A stretch of DNA of 52,770 bases from Dehalococcoidia bacterium. Lineage in GTDB: Bacteria; Chloroflexota; Dehalococcoidia; Tepidiformales; Tepidiformaceae. Shown piece by piece: positions 33,335 to 42,758 of this stretch. The notes under the pieces were generated by a model. It worked only from the letters and a program-made list of their open reading frames with translations. It was not told the origin of the DNA and ran no database searches. The position numbers and the translations under genes were made by a program. The stretch is taken from positions 1 through 52,770 of the forward strand of contig JADYYG010000011.1 of assembly GCA_020853755.1 (NCBI GenBank), given 5' to 3'. Every line of letters begins with the position of its first letter. The stretch's first letter is position 1.

Positions 33335-35623
33335 CTACTTGGGTGCGCGTCCGAGCTTGACCTCGGCATTAGCGATGATCTCGCGCGTCCGGTCGATCAT
33401 GTCCGGGCTAACGCTCACGCTCGTGATGCCCCACTCGACCAGCTTTTCGGTGACCTCGGGGTAGACGCTCGGCGCCTGGCCGCAGATCGATGCGGTGATG
33501 CCACGGCGTTTCGCAACAGCCACCGCGGTCTGGATCGCCGCCATGACCGCCTCGTTCCGTTCATCGAACGTCTCCGCGAGCGCTTCGCTGTCCCGGTCGA
33601 TACCCAGGACCAGCTGCGTGAGGTCGTTCGAGCCGATGGATATGCCATCGATGCCCACGTCGATGAAGCGGTCGAGCACGATGACGTTGGATGGCACTTC
33701 GACCATCATCCAGAGCTTGAAGTCGTCCCCTCGAACGAGCCCTTGCTCGGCGAGCAGTTGCTTCACCCGCTTCAGCTCTTCGGCTGTGCGGACGAACGGC
33801 ACCATGACATAGAGGTTCTTGAAGTCCTTGCGGACGGCCTTGATGGCGTCGATTTCAAGCCGGAACAGGTCCGGTTCGCGGATGTAGCGGCTGGCCCCGC
33901 GGTAGCCGATCATCGGGTTCTCTTCGCTTGATTCGAACTTCGCGCCGCCGCGGAGGTTGGCGTACTCGTTCGTCTTAAAGTCGGTCAGCCGGTATACGAC
34001 GGGGCGCGGAGCGAAAGACCGGCAGAACTCACGGATACCCTCGGTCAGTTGCCGGGTGTACTCGGTCCCGTTCCCCTCTTCGATGAACTGGCGGGGGTGC
34101 GTGCCAATCTGGGCGACGATGAACTCCGCCCGCAGCAGGCCGATGCCGTCAACGTTCCGTTCGGCCACGCGGCTCGCGAGTTCGGGCTCGGCCAGGTTCA
34201 CGTACAGACGGGTCGTCGTCTTGAGCGCTGCCGCCCGGGAATAGCGCTGCTTCTGGCGTTCATACCAGGCGATGCGGGCTTCCGCCCGCCCGTCGTAGAC
34301 CTTGCCGGCGGATCCGTCAACGGTCACCTGCCGGTCAACCTGGAGGGCGGTCGTGGCAGCAGCAGCGCCGACGACGCACGGGATGCCAAGTTCCCGGCTG
34401 ACGATGGCGGCGTGGCAGGTTCGCCCGCCGCGCTCGGTGATGATGGCGGCGGCGCGTTTCATGGCCGGGACGAAGTCCGGGGTCGTCATCTCGGCCACCA
34501 GGACATCGCCCTGCTTCACGATGTCGATGTCTCGCGGGTCGTGAACGACACGGATGACGCCGACGCCAACGCCCGGACTGGCGGGCTGCCCGGTCAGCAG
34601 CACCGGCTGCGTCTCCGGTTCAGCATCATCGTCGTCGCCGGCGCCTGCCTTCATGGTGGTCACGGGACGCGCCTGCGTCAGGTAGAACTTGCCGCCTTCG
34701 TAGGCCCACTCGATGTCCTGGTGCGAGCCATAGTGCTCCTCGACGGAGCGCCCGATCCGCGCCAGCTCTCGAATTTCGCTGTCGGAAAGCTTCTGGGTTG
34801 GGCGAAGCGCCTCCGGAACGTCAAGCCAGGCGTTCGCGCCCTCGTGCCCGCCGTCTCCCCCGGCGGCCTTGCCGATCATCCGTTCCTGCGGAGTGACGGT
34901 CTTGTCGAGGATGACCAGCGATTCCTTGTTCAGCAGATACAGGTCAGGCGAAATCTCGCCTGAGACGATGCCTTCGCCGAGTCCGAAGACGGCCTCGATG
35001 GTGATCTTGGAAGCGTCGGAAGTCACCGGCTCGACCGTGAACATGACGCCGGACTTTTCTGACTGGACCATGCGCTGAACCGGGACGGCGAGACCGACTT
35101 TCGTGTGGTCGTAGCCGGCTTCCTCGCGATAGAAGATTGCGCGGCCCTCAAAGAGAGACGCCCAGCAGGCCTGCACGGCGCGGACCACGTTCTCGGCGCC
35201 GACGACGTTTAAGAACGTGCTCTGCTGGCCGGCGAAGCTCGCTTCCGGCAAGTCCTCCGCGGTGGCCGAGCTGCGGACCGCCACCGGGCCTTCGCCGAGT
35301 TCGCGGTAGGCATCCATGATTTCGGCCGCGATGTGAGCAGGCATCGGTGCATCGATGATGCGCTGGCGAATGCTCGCCGCCCGCTCGTTGAGCACGCGGG
35401 AATCGTGCACGTCGAGGTTGAAGAGATCCTTCTTGATAAGCGGTTCGAGCGCGTTCACCTGGATGAAGCGGAAGTACGTATCCGCGGTGATGACGAACCC
35501 GGGGGGGACGGGGATCGATGCCCGGGTCAGCTCACCGAGGTTGGCGCCTTTGCCGCCAACCAGGCCGAGATCCTCCCGGCCTACCTCGGAGAACCAGACA
35601 ACGGAGCGAGTCAAGCTAACCAA
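33335..35623 (-). CDS. ppsA: Phosphoenolpyruvate synthase (pyruvate, water dikinase)
   Basis: 762 residues from TTG 35623 (GGAGG upstream). ATP-grasp domain with GGKGANLGEL near residue 24, AVRSSATAEDLPEASFAGQQ near 116, and EPVTSDASKITIEA; phosphohistidine domain with GGRTCHAAIVSRELGIPCVV (His about 402); C-terminal PEP-binding TIM barrel with GLLRAEFIV, NPMIGYRGASRYI and SICGQAPSVYPEV with the catalytic Cys. It makes PEP from pyruvate and ATP for gluconeogenesis. All three domains are intact. Downstream of a good -10 (35680-35685). Confidence 0.96.
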   Translation of the reverse strand: MVSLTRSVVWFSEVGREDLGLVGGKGANLGELTRASIPVPPGFVITADTYFRFIQVNALEPLIKKDLFNLDVHDSRVLNERAASIRQRIIDAPMPAHIAAEIMDAYRELGEGPVAVRSSATAEDLPEASFAGQQSTFLNVVGAENVVRAVQACWASLFEGRAIFYREEAGYDHTKVGLAVPVQRMVQSEKSGVMFTVEPVTSDASKITIEAVFGLGEGIVSGEISPDLYLLNKESLVILDKTVTPQERMIGKAAGGDGGHEGANAWLDVPEALRPTQKLSDSEIRELARIGRSVEEHYGSHQDIEWAYEGGKFYLTQARPVTTMKAGAGDDDDAEPETQPVLLTGQPASPGVGVGVIRVVHDPRDIDIVKQGDVLVAEMTTPDFVPAMKRAAAIITERGGRTCHAAIVSRELGIPCVVGAAAATTALQVDRQVTVDGSAGKVYDGRAEARIAWYERQKQRYSRAAALKTTTRLYVNLAEPELASRVAERNVDGIGLLRAEFIVAQIGTHPRQFIEEGNGTEYTRQLTEGIREFCRSFAPRPVVYRLTDFKTNEYANLRGGAKFESSEENPMIGYRGASRYIREPDLFRLEIDAIKAVRKDFKNLYVMVPFVRTAEELKRVKQLLAEQGLVRGDDFKLWMMVEVPSNVIVLDRFIDVGIDGISIGSNDLTQLVLGIDRDSEALAETFDERNEAVMAAIQTAVAVAKRRGITASICGQAPSVYPEVTEKLVEWGITSVSVSPDMIDRTREIIANAEVKLGRAPK

Positions 35624-35679
35624 TCTGCCTATACCTCCGTGGCTAGTGCATAGCGCAGACCGATGACTTCGGTCACGGA

Positions 35680-35717
35680 ATTATAGTCACCGGCCGGAGA
35701 AAGGCACCCCCGGCCGG
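35680..35717 (-). promoter_or_regulatory. ppsA promoter (-10) overlapping a G/C hairpin after glmS
   Basis: On the minus strand there is a perfect TATAAT (35685-35680). Its -35 region lies inside a hairpin of two ccggccgg copies (35690-35697, 35710-35717) that would serve as the glmS terminator. No good -35 hexamer is seen. The start site would be near 35673, giving a roughly 50-nt ppsA leader that includes gaccgaa/ttcggtc-type pairing. Confidence 0.5.
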
Positions 35718-35745
35718 CTAGACACTTTTTGTGGTTGCGATAGGT

Positions 35746-37596
<1,851 letters not shown>

Positions 37597-37732
37597 GAGA
37601 GAGCACTCCTTGTGCCAGGTGGCGGCTACCGCAAGGCAGCCATGGCAACAGCACGCAGAACCCGCGGAATCCGGGTTCATGAACGAATTAGTCACATGGA
37701 GAGCGAAGAAGGAGTGCGAATCCCTGGCACCT
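37597..37732 (-). promoter_or_regulatory. glmS leader with anti-Shine-Dalgarno element
   Basis: Between the ribozyme and the start codon, GCACTCCTT (37717-37709) is the exact complement of AAGGAGTGC (37611-37603), which contains the glmS SD. A second pair, GTGCCAGG (37730-37723) with CCTGGCAC (37619-37612), competes or interlocks with it. The two pairings cannot nest, so this may be a two-state switch exposing or hiding the RBS. This is seen by eye; folding energies were not computed. Confidence 0.6.
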
Positions 37733-37866
37733 GGAGCACCTTTGTCAGCCGGTTGCCCGAGCTGGTTTGTGTGCTGCCTGCGGCTGTGCCTGCCGGGGGG
37801 CCACCCGCCGAATGGTTCGATACTGCCCCCGCCTCGTCGTCCCTCAAACAAGGGACCTGGCGCTTG
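37733..37866 (-). ncRNA. glmS self-cleaving ribozyme (glucosamine-6-phosphate riboswitch)
   Basis: Minus-strand sequence matches the glmS ribozyme consensus: cleavage site A-GCGCC with A at 37864 and G1 at 37863; a P1 hairpin GTCCCT/AGGGAC; GACGAGG at 37838-37832; core TATCGAACCATTCGGCGG at 37822-37805 (GGCGG pairs with GCGCC in the P2.2 pseudoknot); GGCCCCCCGGC at 37802-37792 pairing with GGGGGC; and the P4 element ACAAACC...GACAAAG closed by AGCAC/GTGCT. Known function: in response to GlcN6P it cleaves its own mRNA 5' of the glmS coding region, lowering GlmS. Identity rests on core bases, not on a search. Confidence 0.93.
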
Positions 37867-37966
37867 TCACTGGCTCTCTGCGTGCTGTGGTGGTTACTGG
37901 TGCAGCGTTGCCTCCACGTGCGAACTGAATCTGAGTGTTGGCGCGAGCGGCGTCAGGGTCAAGAAG

Positions 37967-38272
37967 TCAACTCTCAGCCCTGGAAATGCCGGCGAACCCG
38001 AGGAAGTCATCCTCCCACTCGAGCACCGCACGGATGAGCGCCGCATCGATGGCGAACGGCTGCGCCTGGATGCCGCGCATGCGGAACTCGTCTTCCAGGA
38101 TCCGCGCGATCTCTTCGAGAGGGCGAGCATGAACCTGGAGCTCGCGTTCAGTTTCGAAAATCAGGTCAATGAGTTCGCCGGAGAGCTGGTAACCCTCTTC
38201 CTGCATCTGTTCCCACACCCACTCGGAGCACTCAGTGAGCAGCGCGCCCTGGAGTTTGCCCGTTTCAGCCAT
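37967..38272 (-). CDS. Hypothetical conserved protein (about 101 aa)
   Basis: A helical, acidic protein: GALLTECSEWVWEQMQEEGYQLSGELIDLIFETERELQVHARPLEE... and AALIRAVLEWEDDFLGFAGI. No known catalytic motif; the long amphipathic helices suggest a small DNA-binding or regulatory domain. Start 38272 (GGGGAA upstream) is preferred to ATG 38284. Upstream of the glmS leader on the same strand. Function unknown. Confidence 0.6.
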   Translation of the reverse strand: MAETGKLQGALLTECSEWVWEQMQEEGYQLSGELIDLIFETERELQVHARPLEEIARILEDEFRMRGIQAQPFAIDAALIRAVLEWEDDFLGFAGISRAES

Positions 38273-38305
38273 CGTGTTCCCCATCCGCTATCGTTTCGAC
38301 TGAGA

Positions 38306-39208
38306 CTACCCGCTGCTCTTCACCCGCGGAACCCGCGGCATCTTCGGCGCCGGGATACCCAACTCTTTTCGCAGCTTCTTCAACCGGCTGATGTTCTTTG
38401 CATCGGGCCCCTTGCCGTCCAGGCCGGGCACCTCCAGCAGGAACGGGACTTCACTGACTGCCCGGTGGCCCATCAGCGTCCGGAAGCCGTCATAGCCGAT
38501 GTGGCCGTCACCGATGTTTTCGTGGCGGTCGCGGAAAGTGCCGATCGGTTGCTTCGTGTCGTTCGCGTGCACGGCGACCAGGCGTTCGAAGCCAATCTCC
38601 CGGTCAAACTCAGCCATGGCCGACTCGCAGCCGGCCGGCGTGGCGAGGTCGTAGCCCATCGCGTAGGCATGGCAGGTATCAACACAGACAGCGACTCGCG
38701 GGTCGCTGTCCAGCGCAGCGATAAGCGCGCCCAGTTCTGCGAAGGTGCCGCCGATGCAGTTCCCCTGCCCGGCGTTGTTCTCGAGGATGACGAGCGAAGG
38801 GTTGTCCGGCTCGGCGTCGAGCACCTGGCGGAGCATCCGGCCGATGCGCGCCACGAGTTCGGAGGTGAATCCGGCGCCGAGGTGGCTGCCAACGTGGAAG
38901 ATGGTCCCGGTCACCCCCATCCGGCCGGCGAAGTGCCGGTAGGCGGTCAGTGATGCCACCGCCTTCTCGAGGAGCGCATTATCGGTGCTGCCAAAGTTCA
39001 TCAGGTAGACGCCGTGGAAAAAGGCGGGCATTCCGGAAGCAGTCTGGGCGGCTCGGAAGTGCTCGATCTGTTCGTCGGTGCATGCTGGCAGCTTCCATTG
39101 CTGTGGCGCGCTGATGAACAGTTGGACGGCCTCCGCTCCGATTTCCCTGGCCCGTTCAAACACCAGGTGGTGCCCGCCCGCGCTGGAGATGTGCGCTCCG
39201 ATTCTCAC
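38306..39208 (-). CDS. nfo: Deoxyribonuclease IV (endonuclease IV)
   Basis: 300 residues, GTG start overlapping the methyltransferase stop (GTGA). TIM-barrel AP endonuclease with metal ligands: HVGSHLG, ILENNAGQG, VCVDTCHAYAMG, HANDTKQPIG, HENIGDGHIG, LLEVPG. Cuts at abasic sites and 3' blocking lesions in base-excision repair. All zinc ligands are present, length is typical. Confidence 0.96.
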   Translation of the reverse strand: MRIGAHISSAGGHHLVFERAREIGAEAVQLFISAPQQWKLPACTDEQIEHFRAAQTASGMPAFFHGVYLMNFGSTDNALLEKAVASLTAYRHFAGRMGVTGTIFHVGSHLGAGFTSELVARIGRMLRQVLDAEPDNPSLVILENNAGQGNCIGGTFAELGALIAALDSDPRVAVCVDTCHAYAMGYDLATPAGCESAMAEFDREIGFERLVAVHANDTKQPIGTFRDRHENIGDGHIGYDGFRTLMGHRAVSEVPFLLEVPGLDGKGPDAKNISRLKKLRKELGIPAPKMPRVPRVKSSG

Positions 39209-39834
39209 TTGCTCTCCCCTTCCTGTGTTCCGGCCGGACGCCGCGCTGCCCCAACAACCATCGGCAGTGGGCCCTGCCGCAATCGCCTCAGCGAGACAAT
39301 CTCGAACCCAGCATCGACGACCGTCGCAACGGTGTCACGGTTGAGGCAGCAGCCAGCGCCGATCCGCCGCCAGAGTGGCGTGGCAAGGTCCTGCATCTTC
39401 TCACCGAACCCGCTGCCGGCACGCACGTGCTCGAAGAACCTGAACTGGCCACCCGGCTTCAGGACACGCAAGACTTCGGACATCGCTGCAACCGGGTCGG
39501 AAATTGTGCAAAACACGAGCGTCGCAGCCACCGCATCGAATGCTTCGTCAGCGAAGGGGAGCCGCTCGGCATCGCCGCCGACGAGGGCGAGGTTCGTCGC
39601 AAGCGGCATGTGGCGGGTCGCACGGGCGCGCATGAAGGGGTCGCGTTCAATCCCGGTGTATGCGGTGGCGGCCGGCAAAAACCGCCAGTTCGATCCAACC
39701 CCGTAGCCGATTTCGAGCACATGGCCTTCGAGTCCGGCCATTGCTTCACGGCGTAATGCCGTTTCCTGGCGGCCTTCGTGACGGCTCTTCCAGTCCCACG
39801 CTGCGGCAAACTTCCGATGCCCGGCCACGGTCAA
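39205..39834 (-). CDS. Class I SAM-dependent methyltransferase
   Basis: 209 residues from TTG 39834 (alternative GTG 39828). Motif I HVLEIGYGVGSNW, IERDPFMRA, GGDAERLPFADEAFDAVAA, post-motif VLRVLKPGGQFRFFEHV, typical of Methyltransf_11. Expressed upstream of nfo with 4-nt overlap. Substrate unknown. Confidence 0.88.
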   Translation of the reverse strand: MTVAGHRKFAAAWDWKSRHEGRQETALRREAMAGLEGHVLEIGYGVGSNWRFLPAATAYTGIERDPFMRARATRHMPLATNLALVGGDAERLPFADEAFDAVAATLVFCTISDPVAAMSEVLRVLKPGGQFRFFEHVRAGSGFGEKMQDLATPLWRRIGAGCCLNRDTVATVVDAGFEIVSLRRLRQGPLPMVVGAARRPAGTQEGESK

Positions 39835-39914
39835 TCTTTTCCTCTCCGCATTGACACCGCACGGCTCCGTTCACAAGATCCCCGGCAGCGTACTATCCGG
39901 TCACGGAGTCCACT

Positions 39915-41114
39915 ATGTTTCCCGATGTCCCCTTCGATGGATCGCCGCTTTCGGGTCTCACTGTCGTCGATTGCACCATCTGGCAGCAGGGCACGTATGC
40001 GAGCGCGATGCTTGCCGACTTCGGCGCCAACGTCATCAAGATCGAGGGGCCGGACTCGCCGGACCCTGGCCGAGGCGTCAGTGACGGCTATTTCCAGAGC
40101 CACAACCGCAACAAGCGCGGCATCGTCATCGACTTCAAGCACCCTGAAGGGCGGGAGACTGTTCTCCGGCTGGCCGAGAAGGCCGACGTGTTCGTTCAGA
40201 ACATGCGCCAGGGCGTGATGGAGAAGCTTGGTCTGAGCTACGCCGATGTGCGGGCCAGGAACGAGCAGATCATCTACGCCTCAGCCAGCGGGTACGGCGC
40301 CCGCGGGCCGCATCGCACATGGCCCGCGATGGACATCCTTGGGCAGGCTCGCGGTGGCACGATGATGACGCAGGGCCCCCCAGACCTCGCGCCGATCTTT
40401 TCATTCGGCGGGATGGCCGATCAGGTGGGGGCCGTCTCGTTGTCGTATGGCATCCTTATTGCGCTGGTGCATCGCCAGCGAACCGGCCAGGGCCAGCAAT
40501 TGGACGCCTCCCTCCTCGGCGGGCAGGTCATGCTCCAGTCATTCAACATAACCAACACGCTCTTTACCGGAGTGGTGCCACCGCGGCGCGCCCGCGAACA
40601 GGCTGCGCCCATGTGGAACGTGTACGAATGCAAGGGCGGCGGCTGGATCGCCGTGAGCATGTCCCTCATCGGCCGCTGGTGGAAGCCATTCTGCGAGGCC
40701 ATCGGCCGCCTCGATTGGCGCGATGACCCACGGTACAACCAGCTTCCCCAGCACCACGAACACCGCGAAGAGATCATCCGGCTCCTGGATGACCTCTTTC
40801 GTGAGCGTGACCAGTGGGAATGGGTGGAGTTTCTCTGCGGCAAAGGTCTGCCGTGTGCACCGATCCAGGATTACGGCCAGATAATCGAGGACCCGCAGGT
40901 CATCGCGAACGAGTACATCGTGGAGTATGACCATCCATCGGGAGAACGCCGGAAGATCGTCGGACCAGCCGTCCAGCTCGAAAAAAGCCCCGGGTCAATT
41001 CGCAGCGGGGCGCCCGAATTCGGCCAGCATACGGAAGAGGTGCTGCTCGAGTTCGGCTTCGAGTGGGACGAAATCGCCCGGCTGCAGTCCGTCGGCGCCA
41101 TCGGGGCAAGGTAA
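39915..41114 (+). CDS. CaiB/BaiF family CoA-transferase
   Basis: 399 residues: GLTVVDCTIWQQGTYASAML, FGANVIKIEGPDSPDPGRG, NRNKRGIVIDFKHPEG, QNMRQGVMEKLGLS, and catalytic region GGMADQVGAVSLS with Asp. C-terminal half has the CoA-binding LPCAPIQDYGQIIEDPQV. Single module of normal length, paired convergently with the lactonase gene. Class III transfer; substrate unknown. Confidence 0.92.
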   Translation: MFPDVPFDGSPLSGLTVVDCTIWQQGTYASAMLADFGANVIKIEGPDSPDPGRGVSDGYFQSHNRNKRGIVIDFKHPEGRETVLRLAEKADVFVQNMRQGVMEKLGLSYADVRARNEQIIYASASGYGARGPHRTWPAMDILGQARGGTMMTQGPPDLAPIFSFGGMADQVGAVSLSYGILIALVHRQRTGQGQQLDASLLGGQVMLQSFNITNTLFTGVVPPRRAREQAAPMWNVYECKGGGWIAVSMSLIGRWWKPFCEAIGRLDWRDDPRYNQLPQHHEHREEIIRLLDDLFRERDQWEWVEFLCGKGLPCAPIQDYGQIIEDPQVIANEYIVEYDHPSGERRKIVGPAVQLEKSPGSIRSGAPEFGQHTEEVLLEFGFEWDEIARLQSVGAIGAR

Positions 41115-41135
41115 CCGGAACGCGACTGATTTCTC

Positions 41136-42047
41136 CTACCGGGAGTCGGGAACGACGCCCCGAACGGCCGTATCGATGGCGTATACGCTCGTCCCGGCGG
41201 TCATGAACAACGTCGAAAAGGCCGGTCCGCCGAAGGTCAGGTTCGCGGCGTGCTCGTCGAGTTCGAAGACGCCGAGGTAGTTCCCGTCTGCCGTATGTAC
41301 CGAGACCCCGCCGGCGCCCGTGGTCCAGAGGCGTCCCTCGGTATCGACTTTCATCCCATCCGGCGCCCCACGGCGCGGGTCGGCGTGCTGGTCAACAAAC
41401 AGGCGGCGGTTCTTCAGCGACAGGTCGCTCGCCACGTCGTACGCCCAGATGAGGCGCTCCTGCGAATCGCCGATGTACAGCAAAGACTCGTCAGGCGAGA
41501 ACGCGAGGCCGTTCGGCTGGGTGAAGCCTTCCGCCACGACGAGGTTGAGCGTGCCCTCCGGGTCAATGCGGTAGACGCCCTGGAAACTCAGTTCCTGGGC
41601 CTGGCCGGGTGCGCCGAAACTCGGCTGGCGGCCGGTGTCCATGCCATAGGTCGGGTCTGTGAAGAAGATCGCCCCCGAGGAATGGACGACCACGTCGTTC
41701 GGGCTGTTCAGTTGCTTGCCGTCCCAGTGGCCGGCGAGGGTCTCGGTGGCGGCGGGACTCGCGTACGGGGCGCGTGACACCCGCCGGCCGCCGTGCTCGC
41801 AAACGATAAGCCTCCCCTCGCGGTCAAGCGTCATCCCGTTGGACCAGCCGCTCGGACGGCGATACGACTCGGCTTCGCCCGCGCCCGGCCGCCAGCGGTG
41901 CATGTGATTGCCGGGGATGTCGCTGAACACAAGCGCTTCGTCGGCGGCAATCCAGACCGGGCCCTCGGTGAACCCGAATCCGCCGCAGAGCTTGCGCTCG
42001 GCGCTGATGAGGAGGGCGGAGATACCGTTGTCGTCTTCGATGTGCAT
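41136..42047 (-). CDS. SMP-30/gluconolactonase family protein
   Basis: 303 residues from an internal ATG at 42047. Six-bladed propeller blades are visible: GPVWIAADEALVFSDI, NGMTLDREGRLIVCEH, LNSPNDVVVHSSGAIFFTDP, QPNGLAFSPDESLLYIGDS, GAPDGMKVDTEGRLWTT. The N-P-N-D and D-G-M type residues fit Ca-binding lactonases. It may hydrolyse sugar lactones. Divergent from csoR. Confidence 0.88.
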   Translation of the reverse strand: MHIEDDNGISALLISAERKLCGGFGFTEGPVWIAADEALVFSDIPGNHMHRWRPGAGEAESYRRPSGWSNGMTLDREGRLIVCEHGGRRVSRAPYASPAATETLAGHWDGKQLNSPNDVVVHSSGAIFFTDPTYGMDTGRQPSFGAPGQAQELSFQGVYRIDPEGTLNLVVAEGFTQPNGLAFSPDESLLYIGDSQERLIWAYDVASDLSLKNRRLFVDQHADPRRGAPDGMKVDTEGRLWTTGAGGVSVHTADGNYLGVFELDEHAANLTFGGPAFSTLFMTAGTSVYAIDTAVRGVVPDSR

Positions 42048-42101
42048 CGCGCGGGATTCTGGCACAAGCGCGGATCCGCCGAAAGTCGGAGGAAATAGCT
42101 C

Positions 42102-42145
42102 TTGCAACGGCAACTTCCGACCAGTAGGATAGGGGGGTACCCTAT
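42102..42145 (+). promoter_or_regulatory. csoR promoter overlapped by CsoR operator
   Basis: -35 TTGCAA (42102-42107), 17-bp spacer, -10 TAGGAT (42125-42130). A 17-bp inverted repeat ATAGGG-GGGTA-CCCTAT (42129-42145) covers the -10 and the expected start site, the typical CsoR/RcnR operator pattern. Binding would repress csoR-copZ-copA until metal is bound. Confidence 0.75.
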
Positions 42146-42160
42146 GGAGGTGGCAGGAAG

Positions 42161-42436
42161 GTGATTCCCGAAACCCGCCGGCAGTCCCTCCGGCGCATGA
42201 AAATCATCGCCGGGCAGGTCCAGGCACTCGAGAAGCAACTTGAAGATGACCGCTATTGCATGGACATCCTCGACCTCTCGCTGTCCATCCAGAAAGCGCT
42301 CCGCAGCCTCGACGTGCTGGTCATCGAGGGGCACCTTCGCACCCACGTCATCGAAATGATGACCGGCGGCGAAGAGGAGAAGGCGATCGCCGAACTGTTG
42401 CGCCTCTATAAGGTCCAGGGACCGCAAGGGTCCTGA
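42161..42436 (+). CDS. csoR: CsoR/RcnR-family metal-sensing repressor
   Basis: 91 residues, GTG start. Helix 1 RRQSLRRMKIIAGQV; metal pocket C33 (RYCMDIL), H58 and H62 in EGHLRTH. In Cu(I)-sensing CsoR the pocket is C-H-C (C36/H61/C65 in M. tuberculosis); here the last ligand is His, as in RcnR. RcnR's N-terminal His3 is absent. Metal specificity is thus uncertain although it sits by copZ-copA. Dimer/tetramer DNA-binding protein. Confidence 0.9.
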   Translation: MIPETRRQSLRRMKIIAGQVQALEKQLEDDRYCMDILDLSLSIQKALRSLDVLVIEGHLRTHVIEMMTGGEEEKAIAELLRLYKVQGPQGS

Positions 42437-42468
42437 CGCCCACTCAACCCACGAAGGAGAATCCTCAC

Positions 42469-42681
42469 ATGGCAGCCCAGACTATCGAACTCGACATCAC
42501 CGGCATGACCTGCGACCACTGCGTCCGCTCGGTCACGAACGCTCTCAAGGACGTGCCCGGCGTCTCCGCCGTCACTGTCAGCCTCGAAAAGAAAGAGGCG
42601 ATCGTCGAAGGCGAGGGCCTCGATCTCGCCGCCCTCGTCGCCGCAGTCGCGGAAGAGGAGTACGAGGCGTCTCCCCGCTAA
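42469..42681 (+). CDS. copZ: Heavy-metal-associated (CopZ-like) metallochaperone
   Basis: 70 residues, ferredoxin-like HMA fold with GMTCDHCVRS metal site (CxxC). AAGGAG RBS. Cu(I) carrier delivering to the CopA ATPase encoded 77 nt downstream. Usual length. Confidence 0.9.
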   Translation: MAAQTIELDITGMTCDHCVRSVTNALKDVPGVSAVTVSLEKKEAIVEGEGLDLAALVAAVAEEEYEASPR

Positions 42682-42758
42682 CGTGCCGGACATGCGAGCA
42701 GGAGTGAGCGGCCCTGCTTGCATCCCCCGCATGCGCTGGCGAACCCGGAAGGAATCCC

